Made by a program: the position numbers and the translations under genes
Part shown: piece by piece, positions 47,580 to 59,054 of the stretch
Position numbering within the stretch: the first letter of the stretch is position 1
Layout of the letters: each line of letters starts with the position of its first letter
The notes under the pieces: generated by a model
The model's input: the letters and a program-made list of their open reading frames with translations, nothing else
Databases searched by the model: none
Told to the model about the DNA's origin: nothing
DNA from: Neoscytalidium dimidiatum
Taxonomy: Eukaryota; Ascomycota; Dothideomycetes; Botryosphaeriales; Botryosphaeriaceae
Assembly (NCBI GenBank): GCA_037367355.1
Contig: CM074696.1
Location: 4,588,001-4,652,000 of the forward strand
Direction of reading: 5' to 3'
DNA: 64,000 nt

Positions 47580-47990
47580 AGCTTCGGCATACCACGTTCT
47601 GATATGAGGCCAGGGTTCAAATCCAGGGCTCAGAGGATACGGATGCACGAAGTAGTCGAGGAAAATGCCCGGCTAGAACAAAGTATAGTCCAGTACTTTC
47701 TAATCCTTGTTCAAATCTTTCAGATACTCTGCCATTGCATTTTTGTTCGGATAGTACGAAAGTCCGGAATTGTTCTTGATGCTCCACTCTGCGGGCATGA
47801 AACGCTTGACACCGGCGGAGATGCTGGCGTGAACTAGGTTCTTCCGTATTTCGCAGCTTGGGTCTTGATGAACATCTAAGAAGCTCATACAAACATTGGA
47901 TCCGCGAGGTGCCTCGGTGAAAGCGGCGCGGTCGTGGTAATCGACCGTCCGGTAAGCCACCCCGGAATTGGTTTGTAGGGGGAGCCCCGC
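47580..47990 (-). pseudogene. NmrA-like / isoflavone-reductase-type oxidoreductase fragment
   Basis: Part of an NAD(P)-binding NmrA-family protein. The minus strand reads VAYRTVDYHDRAAFTEAPRG, then VCMSFLDVHQDP, KNLVHASISAGVKRFMPAEW and AMAEYLKDLNKD, which match the middle of this family. After a TAG the match goes on in another frame with LDYTLF, a second TAG, and PGIFLDYFVHPYP. In relatives the second stop is a glutamine, so CAG to TAG fits a C-to-T change in CpA context. The N-terminal Rossmann glycine motif is missing. It sits 3' to the P450 relic on the opposite strand, so both may be remains of one lost biosynthetic locus. Confidence 0.75.
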
Positions 47991-50484
47991 GGGTGAATAT
48001 AGTTATGGTGTATGTTCCCGAAACTGGAACCGTGCGTAGAAACTACGTACCGATATCTAGTAGCTCTTTATAATGTTAAACTCGTTGTCGCGGCTCCACA
48101 CAGTTGACGGGTAAGAAGCAAATAATATTAAATACTAGAAAACATGCTTCCCGTACCGCCAGCTGCTGCGACATTAACCATCTTCGTAGGATATATCTCG
48201 TGGGAGATGACGGGAGACTGGAGTTACTGAACCTGGAATGATAGTAATTAAAGATGTTGAGAAAATCACGTGTATTTAGCTTCAGTGCAGTTTCAGCTGC
48301 GAATTACTTGACTGGAGTATGAAGAGGGACTTTTCTGGCATCCCTCCTCTAGCATGCCCAGAATACTACTTCGCTTTTGCACTGTCTTCTGACGCTCAAC
48401 AGAAGATATCGAATTGGAGACGACTAATTGCGGTTTATGGTGGAAATGGTGAGCGGAAGTAGATGAAAGTAAGATTTCTTACCGTGCAGCGATAGCGTTA
48501 TAAGTATCCGCAAACATTCGTCCTACACTCGTCTTACCTCCATCCCATCTCCCTGCGCACGAAATATAGAGCGCTTAGTAAGACCGTTGCTCCATATAAA
48601 CCTGATATAGAGGGGTACTCTTTTAAATTATTTAAGTATACAACCTTCATTGCGAAGTGTGGCGGAGTTGAGATTTGTTGTAATCGGATGAGACTAAGGC
48701 AAACCGTTACAGCGCAATTACCCATACGGGTGGGAATCTAAAGTCTGTACTCTATCATGATTTGTCTTTTTTCTAATTCTGTTGCGCTTTGATTGGGTGC
48801 CATCTGTATATGCGCGACGGGTCAGAGGAATATACATTTCTGCCGTTAGTAATGCTCAGTTCCCCAAGATACATGCGCTAGTCTAGTCTAATTAAGTCTT
48901 TCTGCCTTTGCGTGAGCCCGCGGCTCAAGGTGTACAAATTGGATTTAACGGTCTGTTCAGGCTACGACGTCCTCTGTGGAAACATAAAAGCCGATGCCGC
49001 GCCTTTCATCCGCTCCTGCCTTTCCTCATTTCTCAGCCCAACTCCATTCAGTGATCGTGCGGTACCTGTTTCACAGCTCTACCGGTCCGACAGATTCCGA
49101 CCGGACATTCGAGCGATCGACTTTGAGAACTGAATCACCGCTTTGATCACCCGCACATTCGGCTTCCATCGCTTTTTTGGCCTATCACCCGGTTGCCCAG
49201 CCCGCTAGTCCTAACTCCTGTTCCACACCTAAGCACGTATGACACGTCTCTCTACCTTTTCCCCCCGATGCTTGCTACGTTTGTTGAAACCATGGCGAAG
49301 TTTGATGAGAGCAAGGTTTAGGTCGAGTGATTCTGGAGAGCGTGGAGTTGCTCTGAATGAAAGCTCGAGTAGAAACAAAGTTCGAGTGATATTGGGAACA
49401 GCTTTTCTCCCAGCTATGGTGGTGATGCCTACGAAAGCTGAATTTAGACTACAGTAGCCCTCTGCATCACAAATTGTGTCACTACTCAGCAAAGAGGAAC
49501 CATCCTCTGGGAGAATGGAATTCTGAATTGTAATGTAGCTGTACAATCGTTCATACACTCGACCCGCCCGTATCCAAGGCTTGTGGTCGTAGCTAACTGC
49601 CGATGGGGTAGAAATTCAATAGGAATGTCGAACCGAAGCGGGTGTGACAGAGAAGATAAGGTAGTGCAGCTATGCGGGATGCGCGGGTAGGCATGCGGAT
49701 CGGAAAACTAACTGAAACACTCCGCATGAGTCTCTACCCAATGCTAGTCAGTTGGAAACTTCCGGTATAATCGGCAGTGCACATTATAAGCCCGATTAGG
49801 AAAGTCCCGAACTGAGCTATACTAGTCCTGGTCATTGGCAAACGTCAGCCATCCTACCTGTTCAGGCGTCTTGACCCGATTGCACCATATTAGCGGTATC
49901 AGCTCTTCGTGTTATCTAGAAATGTTCGTCTTGGCTGGGTTCCTGAACAAAAGCCAAGACGACAAGACCCTCGGCTATAATCAGCCACAGCCTCCCAGAC
50001 CAGAATGAAGGCGGAATTTCTCTTCACGGAGAGATAGGAAAACCACCACTGTCGACGCGTGACATCCACAATAAAGCATTGGCGCACCATGGTGTCTAAG
50101 CTATTCGCGACGATCTCGCTTTTGAAGTCCGTTTCAGGGCGCTTTAAAGGAGCGCGTGACAGCTGGACCTGCATAAAGCTGTATCTTCCGGCGCCATTGC
50201 AGGTAGTGATGCGTGGTTTTCCTGCGCGTCACCTCGCTTGCCCTGGAACATCACGACCATATCAGCCTGATTGGTTGCGTATCACGACACATCGTGAGCC
50301 TGAGAGTCATAGAAGTGGAGAGGATCCACGGTGCAGCAGAAGAATATGAGGAGCTGACGAGTGACAGTAGAGGGATAAATAGAGAGGTGGGTCTCCAAGT
50401 AGTAAGGCAGACAAGATAGTCAACTTCGCGGATTGTCAGTCAGTCTTTTCCGGGATCCCCGCTGGGCAAATTCTCTTACACAAC
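47991..50484. other. Decayed intergenic region
   Basis: About 2.5 kb, AT-richer than the flanks, with only short unrelated open frames. It probably contains eroded transposon or gene remnants, but I could not identify any. Confidence 0.4.
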
Positions 50485-50999
50485 ATGATCTTCCTTTATG
50501 CTTTCACACAACTCTTTATGTTCTATCTTGCAGTCTTTGCAGCGCCTGCGAGCCATCCTGAATTTCGTACTCGTACAGCCACAGAGATCTGGTTATCGAA
50601 GCGCCAGACGCAGTGCACCTCAACACAGAGATTTGGATGTTGCAACGCCGATGAGGAAGTTTGCACGGTCAAGGGGCCATTCCGTAAATATTTTCATTTA
50701 TTCGCATCCAAGCATTCGAGCTAATGCTCATTCTTTCTCAAATGCTAGATTCTGGAAATGAGTCCATGGACCTGCTGGAAGAACCTTGCAGCTCTAGAGC
50801 GACAGTGAGCTGCTGCAACTCACAGCATGTCGTGCAAAACGTAAGTACCTGCTGTTTTAGTTCCCGGAACCTGACGGAATCACACGAGCATTTGGAGAGA
50901 AGGTCCACGAAAATACTGGACCTCAATTTAGGTCTGCGTAACGAGGGTGTCGAATGCCATGCACAGTCCTACCAAATCCATCTTCGTTTTGTTCTTTAG
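50485..50999 (+). CDS. Small secreted eight-cysteine protein, hydrophobin-like
   Basis: Three exons, 50485-50683, 50749-50840 and 50946-50999, give 114 residues in frame. The first 22 residues are a signal peptide (MIFLYAFTQLFMFYLAVFAA) and a KR site at about 39-40 precedes the cysteine core. Cysteine order is C-x7-CC-x6-C-x19-C-x6-CC-x11-C, the C/CC/C/C/CC/C order of hydrophobins, followed by a short hydrophobic tail. The SCCNSQHVVQN segment resembles the fourth loop of class I hydrophobins. The loop between the third and fourth cysteines (6 residues) is much shorter than normal. If correct it would be a surface-active cell-wall or secreted protein; an effector of another fold is the main alternative. 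Exon borders, especially the last acceptor (AACGAG), are the weak point. Confidence 0.55.
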
Positions 51000-53030
51000 C
51001 TCTTGCGGAACGAGCAGCACATGGCGTTCAGGGGAAACTGACTCCTCAGCGGCAGGGGATGATCAATATCAACATTAACATCTTCAACTGTAACCCTGTA
51101 GATATGAAGACAGAGGGTGGGGAATGAATTATTTCATATTCGTAATTACTTTGTATGTTTTCACTGGAAAACTCTTTGGTCGTTGGAGCCATTGTGTTCA
51201 TTGGTATATCAGCAGTACTTAGAAATCAAATTCTACAGCCGAATAATCTGAACGCTTATTTACTGCTTATCTAAACAACATCGCCGCGTTGCATATAAGC
51301 CAAGTGACTAGGTGTTTTGATTGGTAAAAAATCCGAGAGGGAATAACCCATAACTTTTGCCGGATCTACCTTAACGTTCTAGAACGAGGCTGTGGTAAAG
51401 TCGCTATCGTTGCCTTCGATATCCACTAGCATGCAAATTGATTTAAATTCAGTGTGACAGTGTGATCAAGGAAGTGGCAAGGACGATGTTGGCAGACGAG
51501 CCGGACTACGGGTGATTCCGGTTCTATGTCAACCATGAGACTTAAGTCTACACGAGTGTTGAATGGTAGACAAATGTTTCACTTGGGGAGATATTCCTAA
51601 TTCCAATTCGTTCATAAGCTCAAGAATCTTGCGGCCCTTCAGAACACATACATGCTCTTTGCATAGCCGAGACAATCTGTCAGATAAAGTACGAAGAGAT
51701 ATGACTCGACTTTGATGTGAAGATGCTCAAGTCAATAATCTCCTTCTCGAGAGCGCTGAAGGCTACAGAGGTAGGAGACCAGGGAATGATGGACGATTTC
51801 CAGTGACGCGATTGACCAACAGGTCCATATTACTATATCAGATGGTGAGGTGCGCAGGGGCCGGCTGGCGGATGCGCAGCCCCGGAGCGTCGTGGGCGTC
51901 TGCAGCTCGGCTTCCAAGGCGTTCGTCGAGGGGACGGGGCTCTACGACCGTGTCGTGCTGTACTCGGACGTTGGGCCCGGCGCTTTTTCTGCTCTTGGCA
52001 TCGATGGGGGTACGAAGGTGGTGCTTTCGGCGTTTCGGCGGACGTGGTTACGTGGTGTCGAGGTGGCGAGAAGCGTTGCAGCCTGTTGCGGGGTCGATGG
52101 TCTCACTCAATATCGGAGTAGACCCGACTGGTGATGCGGACAAGTAGCTTTAAGCGCTGCTGACAGAGGACAAAGTTCAAGTCAAGGCTAACGGCATGTG
52201 GACTGCGGGAATTGAGATGCTGGACCAAAGACGTGGAAAGATGAGCTTTTGAAAGCGTGGACGAAGTTCGTAGACGGGAGAGCATCCCGGGGGGCAAAGT
52301 GCAGTGGGGAGAGGGCATGGAGAGTTGGAAAGAAGGCTGGGAGAGCTTGTGCATAGGAGAGGCGAAACCTGACACTCTACTTGTATATAGGCTTTGATAA
52401 GAGGATTTATAGAGGACGAGTCGAGGTTGTGCTGTGCGAGCTGTCTGCCCAAGGGGTAATGACGTTTTATGCCGTGGGGCTCATAGCAGTCATATATCAA
52501 ATTTGAGGATGTATTTGGATACTATAATACAAGGCTTGACTATAATATGGCTCAAGCTCTTATCTCCCATAGACAAAGATTCGTTTATAACAATAGCTTG
52601 ATGTGTGAAGTAGGACTGTACCGGATGGAAGATCTCTTAACTTGAATACTACAGCAGCTAAAAATCCGACTTTACTGTTTGACTGCACCTAGGCATGAAT
52701 AAAAGGCTTTCCATAGGGCAGTGCAGAGGCGTCTGTAATCTTCCAGAACTCAGTGCAAGATTATTACGATGCTGCAGTGGACACTTTCAGCCGTCAGATA
52801 CAGGCCTGATCCCATAATCTGCTCAAAATTGAATGGAAAGTCCTTCTCCTCAATAAAGAGCCAGTCGAACTACGTAATCCAAGCACGTTAATGCGCAGAA
52901 TCACTCTGTCGACATTATAGGAATCCAAAAAGTTGAGACCTTGTCTGCCCGTCCCAAACATGGGGGTTCCGGCGTTTAGCAACCAGCATACAGAGCTACG
53001 TTCAATGAGCATTTCCGGTTCTGCATGGCA
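51000..53030. other. Decayed region with one GC-rich coding-like island
   Basis: About 2 kb of mostly AT-rich sequence without genes. The exception, 51803-52137 on the plus strand, is described separately. Short frames near 52.1-52.5 kb on the minus strand have no motif. Confidence 0.4.
51803..52137 (+). pseudogene. Unidentified coding-like fragment
   Basis: An island of clearly higher GC inside AT-rich DNA reads as one open frame ending in TGA at 52137. It contains VHITISDGEVRRGRLADAQ, SVVGVCSSASKAFVEGTG and VVLYSDVGPGAFSALGIDGG. Composition and third-base GC look like a real protein C-terminus. There is no good start and the upstream sequence is degraded, so it is probably the surviving end of a lost gene. 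I could not assign a family with confidence. Confidence 0.35.
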
Positions 53031-54147
53031 TCACGGATGGATCAGAGACTTACCCTGAGCATACAGAGTGTACGTGTCGGCATGCCTCAAGTTCTGGGCG
53101 GCGGTCAGGGCGCGCACGGCGGCGTAGCCGTAGGCGCCGTTCTGGTCGGTGGTGCCGGCGATCTCGGTCAGGTGGGTCATCTCGTGCAGGATGGTCGAGG
53201 CCTGGTCGTTGTCGTGGCAGAGGCGCGACAGGGCGGGGATGGCGAAGAAGTCCGGGCAGTTGACCATGAAGCTCTGGCTGGGCAGGGTGTAGGCCAGCAC
53301 GCCGCGGTCGCAGGCGCCCAGCACGTCGCTGCAGTAGTAGTCGGACACGCCCGACGTCGTGCTGGCGCACTCGGCCGCCACGCGCCCGAAGACGGCCGCG
53401 ACGGCCGAGCGCGTCGACGCCGCCGTCGTCTTGTAGTACTCCTGGAACTTGGACGCCGACCCGGACGCCGCGGCCGCCTGGGCCGCCAGCGCAAGGCTGC
53501 GGCTGTTGCTGATGGCCGTGCGCGTCGCGGTGCCGCGCGCGCCGGTGCAGTCGCTCTGCACGACCGTGCGCTTGCTCAGGAAGCGCTCGCGCGTGGCCTT
53601 GGCCTGGGTGCCGTTGACGCTCGCGGAGAGCTTGTTGGTGATGTACGGCACCGCGCCGGCGATGTCGAGAGAGCCTTCCTCGGCGTAGGGGAAAGCGCCC
53701 TCGGAGAGGATGTCGAAGGAGCCGCCAGCACCCAGGTCATGGACCTCTGCGATGTCGAACAAGACCTCGACCGACTCGCCGGCAGCGATACTCTGGAAAG
53801 ACTCCTCGGCGAGGTTGGTCGTGGCCACCTGCAGACGGATGCCGTCAAAGGTCACGCGCGAGGCTGGGAGGATCAGTGAGCATTTGTAAGGTTGTGGATG
53901 GGTGGTAGAAGGGGGACTTACACGCCGAGTTGATCTCAACCTTCTCCACGGGGGCCTTGTCCAAGATAGTGCCTCTCTTGTAAAGCTTCAGGGCATTCGG
54001 GCCATTGTTCGTGACGGTGGCCTTGACCTCGGAATTGCCGACCATCTCCAGCTTCACATCGAGAGGAGTCTCCCGCCTGTTCAAGTCGACTGCGGTGGCG
54101 CTTGCCATAGCGGCGAGGACCAGAGGGAGACCGGTGAAGATCTTCAT
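53031..54147 (-). CDS. Deuterolysin metalloprotease (M35 family)
   Basis: Secreted zinc neutral protease. Two exons, 53922-54147 and 53031-53863, give 352 residues, the same length class as Aspergillus deuterolysin precursors. A signal peptide (MKIFTGLPLVLAAMASATA) and a propeptide (about 20-175) end at a KR site (LSKR) before the mature enzyme. The active site is HEMTHL with the third zinc ligand in the downstream GTTD motif, the aspzincin HExxH plus GTxxD-type arrangement. Conserved cysteines (SDCTG, AECAS, YYCSD, GACDR, VNCPDFF, RLCHD) are present. The usual end, NADTYTLFA plus a few residues to a final Cys, is here ADTYTLYAQGKSLIHP; a GTAAGT inside the last codons could mark one more intron, so the last eight residues are uncertain. 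Confidence 0.93.
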
Positions 54148-55776
54148 TGTGAAGGATTGTTTGGCTGCGAATTCTCTTTGAATAAGGGAGAGGTGATCTG
54201 TTGTGAGGTGATGAATTCAAGTGAAGGGAGATGTTTAAGTTTTATAGCCATTCGTTCAACCTCCTTTTGGTATTGTGGAACCATCTCGCTTCTGTGTCAA
54301 AGCCATGTGGGTTGAATGCTGAGATGCTTTCTTACTCCAATAGGAAGGAAGAAAAGAGGCGGCGGGGAATTGGGTGGTGGTTCGTATCCTCGAGCGGACG
54401 CTTTTACCTTGTGGATGTCATTTCTGGCTCTGTAGGGCGGAAGTAGTAGCCTGAAAAGAAACAGCATCCTTACCGCAAGGTAATGGGGACAGTGTTCTGT
54501 ACATTGACGGAATGAGAGCGACGTGGTTGAGCCTGGAGCCTACAAATCAAATTACGGTTCGACGTAGAAAGGATAATAAAGAAAGTAATGCTGGTAGTTG
54601 AGTAAAAGCTTCGAGGATACAGGTTGTGCGAGTTCATACTGTCGGAAAAGGTAGAAAATCCCTATGCGTAGAACGACCGGAAATGGGTTAGTTCGCGTAC
54701 AAAGCGGCGAGACAGGGCATGATGAAAATCTTGGTGTCTACCATAATAAACGATGCTGCGCATTAAGCCGAGGCGATTTACGAGGTGGGAGTTAGTGTGG
54801 ATTACTGTTTTAGGTAGGTGGAAGTGCTGCGTTGCCGGCTCGGGTCGTGCGCGGCAATGCCAAGAGCGGAAGACATCGGAGGGCGCCATCATCGCCTTGT
54901 GCCCGCCGTCTTTGCTTCGCTGCTCCTGTCGAGGATTGAGCCAATTGGACCACATCATACTCCCTCAAATCTGGCGTCAGAAAGTTTATCGAAGTAGAAA
55001 CTTTTGCAGGACGGTGAAGTGTTGGACTGTTCGATAGCCAAGCGATTGCGCTGGACCTTGGCGTCTTGGCCAGACACGATATAAACCTGGCTCCGCACCG
55101 CTGTTACGGCCAAGTCTGCACAAACGGCAAATCGACTACGGCCGTCAACCCAACTGTGTCCCGTTAATTTATGATAACCTCGTGTTTCATTGACACCTCG
55201 CCACCGCATTCTATATCTTCGGCCACGTCCGACGGCTGATCAAGCCATCTCGTTTTCTATCCGAGTTCTCCGTCAGCTATCCGACCGACGCTCTCCAAGT
55301 CGAGGTACGCTCCCGTGCTTGCGCTTGCTTGTCTGGTTCAGTTCAATCATTCCGATTCTGTCTTGAAACAAGCATAATGATACTCTAAAGCATTAAGCTT
55401 CTTCTGCAGCCAGAATCTTAAATCTGCTTACGTCAGAGAATCTCTTCTACCCACCTCATTATCTCATCCACCTGATTCAAAAGAAAAAAAAAATAGGAAA
55501 AAGGGAAAGGAAAAGAAAGGCATGCCCAATCGTTCTCGCTGTCGGCTATGGCACGTCAATGAACTGATCTTTTTCGAATAAGCCACAGGTAGTTGCTGTA
55601 AACCCCCAGGGGTGAACCGAAGTCTACAGTCGCCTTCTAGCTCAAAAAATCTCGGGAACGACCTTATTCATCCGAACCGCAGAGCGCAGCCGTGCAGCTC
55701 CAAGAAACTACTCAAGATCCGGATTCTCCACCGCTCAACCACGATTTCCAGACGAAAGGAAGCCGACCTCCAAAGC
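54148..55776. other. Divergent intergenic region
   Basis: About 1.6 kb between the deuterolysin gene and a secreted-protein gene transcribed the other way. It holds both promoters. An A-run lies near 55484. No gene is supported. Confidence 0.45.
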
Positions 55777-56481
55777 ATGCCCGGCCCCCTCTCGCGGCCC
55801 CTCCTCCCCACCCTCCTCGGCCTGCTCACCATCACCACCCTCTTCTACTACCTCTCCCTCGCGCCCGCCTCCGCCGCCCTCCCCAACATGTCCGCCGCGA
55901 ACAGCAACAGCAACAACAACAACAACAACAACAACGACAACAACGATGAAAACCTCGCGACGGACCAACACTCCCCCATCCTCTCCCACCTCGCCGTCTC
56001 CCTCCGCCAAACCCGCACCGACCCGCCCACCATCGCCGCCCGCGTCGCCAACACGCACCCCTTCACGCCCTTCACCCTGCTCGCGTGGGACACGCCGCTC
56101 GACCCGCTGGCCCTCAAGCTCGGCCTCGCCGCGCTGACGCTGATCGACGGCGGCGGCAGCGGCGGCGGCGGCGGCGAAGAAGGGGAAGAAGAAGCGCTCA
56201 GCCTCCCCACCATCCAGGTCCGCCGCAGGTACCCCCCGGACCCGGACGCCGTCGTGACGATCGCGCCCGGCGAGGCGCGCGAGCGCGAGTTCGTGCTCGA
56301 GGCGCCGGTCGTGCCGGTCGACAGGATCAGGGAGGCCGGCGGGAGGGTGCGGGTCGGGTTCAGGGGCACGTGGAACGCGGTGTGGGCGGTGGAGAGGGGC
56401 CGGCCGGTGGGGGCGCTGGGCGCGGATGGGGAGAGGCTGAGTGGAGCGTGGGAGAGCGGGAGTATTGAGGTGGTGGTTTGA
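55777..56481 (+). CDS. Secreted protein of a conserved but unnamed fungal type
   Basis: Single exon, 234 residues from the ATG at 55777; an upstream in-frame extension to 55612 looks like leader. The N-terminus is a signal peptide or signal anchor (PLLPTLLGLLTITTLFYYLS). A run of Asn, about 8 in a row then Asn/Asp, follows, encoded by AAC repeats. The rest forms a compact beta-rich domain: LAVSLRQTRTDPPTIAARV, NTHPFTPFTLLAWDTPLDPL, LPTIQVRRRYPPDPDAVV, IAPGEAREREFVLEAP and a C-terminal GTWNAVWAVERGR. I have seen this pattern in fungal hypothetical proteins, with tandem Thr-Pro-Phe-Thr-Leu-Leu-x-Trp as a hallmark, but no function is established to my knowledge. A glycine- and glutamate-rich loop interrupts the domain. 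Confidence 0.75.
   Translation: MPGPLSRPLLPTLLGLLTITTLFYYLSLAPASAALPNMSAANSNSNNNNNNNNDNNDENLATDQHSPILSHLAVSLRQTRTDPPTIAARVANTHPFTPFTLLAWDTPLDPLALKLGLAALTLIDGGGSGGGGGEEGEEEALSLPTIQVRRRYPPDPDAVVTIAPGEAREREFVLEAPVVPVDRIREAGGRVRVGFRGTWNAVWAVERGRPVGALGADGERLSGAWESGSIEVVV
55908..55945 (+). repeat. AAC trinucleotide repeat (poly-Asn)
   Basis: AAC triplets with interspersed GAC encode the Asn/Asp run between the signal sequence and the domain of the secreted protein. Length changes would keep frame. Confidence 0.85.
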
Positions 56482-57069
56482 AGGAGGGTGGTGGTGTTCA
56501 GCCTTTCGGCGTTCAGCCTTGGCGGATTTTTTGATGCGAGGCTACGGGGACGGGGGTGTCTGGCTGGACAGGGATCGCTGATTTGCTCTCCGCTGCAGGG
56601 AGTGCGCTACCGATCATTATCGAGCGATTACTGCGGGTAACGGTTATGCATGTCATATTTTATTTGGGTTATAGCCTCAGGCATTGCAGTTTTCCGATGG
56701 CACCACGAGGTGGTGTTCTGGAATCGAGTCTCTTAGCAAGGGAAGATGAGCGATGATTGCTGGCGAATCTGATGTGTGTGATGGGACTGTCAAATGCTAG
56801 CATTGTTGAGTAAAACGGGCGGCCTCCCTCGCAGTGGCTTGGAGGCTACACAACGGATGCCAGGACCTTACAACAATCACCACGTCGTGAGGCGCAGTAG
56901 TTGCTGACGGGTCTGCGGCAAGGCTTTCTGGCCGGTTGAGTGTGCCTTGCTTGCCGCGCTTGATCTGTAGCTTGGCATAAATTCAGCAAGATCTTCGGCC
57001 GTCTTTTTCTAACCTCTTTTACTTTCTCAACACTCTGCCCCGTTTTTCCTCCTCTCTTGGTGACTCAGA
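56482..57069. other. Intergenic region
   Basis: About 0.6 kb between two plus-strand genes. A T- and C-rich stretch just upstream of 57070 fits a fungal promoter and leader. No gene is seen. Confidence 0.5.
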
Positions 57070-57649
57070 ATGGCGCAGGAGATGCTGACCGAGAAGGACA
57101 CCGAGTCGTTGGGATTGGCGTTTGCTGCCGAAAGAATTGCCACTGCAAACGACGCTCTAAGAGCGGGTATGCTGATTGGCTCCAACGGCAACGAACAGGT
57201 ATGTCATTTTTTACCACTTGCTCTAAAGCCGCTGATAAGATTGAAAGCACACCGAGTTCCTTGAATATGACGCCCGCATCCGAGCTATCAACAAACGTCT
57301 GAAGGAGTACAGCAGTGGATGGAGCATCTCAGACGGTTTCCCCACTATCAGATTCTCCAGAGACACAAGAGACGCCGGAGACTACGGTATTTACCGGCTC
57401 TTATTCAATCGGGAAAACGCGATGTACGCCGTTGACGCACTTGGAGAGCGCCTCGATGAACTGGAGAATGCTCTTGAGGAGTTTTGCCTCAAATACGCTG
57501 AGTACGGCCCATTTAAGACTCTGTGGGTCTGGGATCGGGAGAGGAAAGTGCATCGATGCTGGTTTCCACAGGGGAAGTATTGGATCTGTGCAGACGGCAC
57601 AAGAATTGAACCAATCCGCCAACCTGAGTCTTCTGATGGGAGCCTCTAA
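57070..57649 (+). CDS. Small protein of unknown function
   Basis: Two exons, 57070-57198 and 57248-57649, join in phase 0 to 176 residues; the 49-nt intron begins GTATGT. The N-terminal half is helical and charged (LGLAFAAERIATANDALRAG, then FLEYDARIRAINKRLKEYSS). The C-terminal half contains aromatic-rich segments: WSISDGFPTIRFSRD, DYGIYRLLFNRENAMYAVDA, GPFKTLWVWDRERKVHRCWF and QGKYWICADGTRIEPI. No family recognised and no signal peptide seen. Codon pattern and the clean splice suggest a real gene. Confidence 0.65.
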
Positions 57650-57926
57650 AATCGAAGAAAATACGTACTTTTAGAAGTGATTGCTTATTTAATAATAACG
57701 GTTCTGGTCATGTGTCCTTTTCAGAAGGGATGGAATTTGGACATTATCACTCAAGGTCATCTCTATCACGATTTTTCGTAGTTAATTAATCTTAACTTCG
57801 ACTTGATATACCGCTCTTTCTTTCGTCACCAAGTCGAGTTTTTCTGAACAACCTAGTCCAATACACGTCCCAGTATCATTATCATTTTAACACCCCCACC
57901 CACTTTTTCCCCCGTTCAACCCCCGT

Positions 57927-59054
57927 TCAAGCCGCGGGCACCACATCCGTCCCATCGTACCGCCTCGCGCCCGCCAGCTTCAGCAGCCGATCGGTCAGCA
58001 CCGGCAGCTCCCTGGGCCGCACCCTGTTCCTCGGATCCTCGCTGCCGTCGTCCAGGCGGGCGGTGCCGTCCCGGAAGACGATGTTGTCGTGCGGCCAGTG
58101 GGTGGTGCCGGCCCAGCGGGCGAAGACCTTGGCCTTCTCGGCGAGGGCGGGCTCGGTGGCCCAGGCGGCGGGGGCGTAGCTGGCGTAGATGACGGTGCGG
58201 ACGCGGTCGGACCGCTCCGTCGGCTCGGCGCCCCAGTGCACCGTCCGGCTGTCCCACAGCAGCAGGTCGCCCGGCTCGGCGCACACCTTGCGCGGGGCGG
58301 CGCCGCGGGCGGCGAACCAGGCCAGCTCGGCGTCGCCGAACATGTACAGGTCGCGCGGCTCCCACGCGGCGCGGTCGGTCTGGGTGTCGAAGAAGTCCTC
58401 CAGCAGCGCGTGGCTGCCGGGGAAGACGACGAGGCCGCCGTCGTCCGGGCCCGAGGGCGACAGGTTGATGACGCCCTGGACGCAGCACAGGCCGCGGCGG
58501 AGGGGGCTCTGGTCGACGTGCGGCCAGGCGCCCTTGCGCGGGCGGTCCGCGCGGTTGGGCAGCGTGACGTTGAGCGCGTCGAACGACACCAGCAGCTCGT
58601 CGGTGCCCCACAGCGTCTCGAAGGCGCCGACCACGCCCGGCTCCAGCCGCGCGTCCCACATGAAGGCCTCGTGCGACACGCAGTACGCGTTGAACGTGTT
58701 GATCTTGGACTGCACCGGCAGGTTGGCGTTGGTCCACGTGCTGCGGTCGTCCAGGTCGAGCGCCGTGCCGAACGACGTGAGCCAGTCGTGCGCGCGCGCG
58801 CGGTACGCGTCGGCCCGCTCGCGCGGGATGGCCGACTTGATCACCGCGTAGCCGTCGCGGATCAGGTCGTCGCGCCAGTCGCCGTAGGAGGCTTGGATGT
58901 TCCTGGGGAGGGAGGGGGGGATGGAGTGATCAGTGGGGACGTCCCATGTGTTTTGATTCCTCACTTTTCCGCCGGGGAGGGCGTCTACTTACTTGAGAAC
59001 CTTGGTCTCATTATCTGTTATTGTTTGAGTGGTGGTGACGGTAGCAGAGGCCAT
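57927..59054 (-). CDS. Phytanoyl-CoA dioxygenase-like Fe(II)/2-oxoglutarate oxygenase
   Basis: Two exons, 58993-59054 and 57927-58902, give 345 residues. The short first exon encodes MASATVTTTQTITDNETKVL. The double-stranded beta-helix carries the metal triad: HxD in KGAWPHVDQSP (His and Asp) and the distal His in DSRTVHWGAEP. The 2-oxoglutarate-binding Arg is probably in the following SDRVRTVIY block. The N-terminal DGYAVIKSAIPRERADAYRA and GLVVFPGSHALLEDFF are typical of PhyH-family members in fungi. Substrate is unknown; fungal members act in lipid or secondary metabolism. No cluster genes lie beside it. A minus-strand reading that starts at 58964 would skip exon 1 and read intron. Confidence 0.88.

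Noticed and set aside
47600..47640. GGTTCAAATCC, resembling a tRNA T-loop
   Set aside because: No matching acceptor stem, anticodon arm or D-arm nearby; lies within the NmrA relic.
53025..53879. 284-codon plus-strand frame
   Set aside because: Antisense of deuterolysin.
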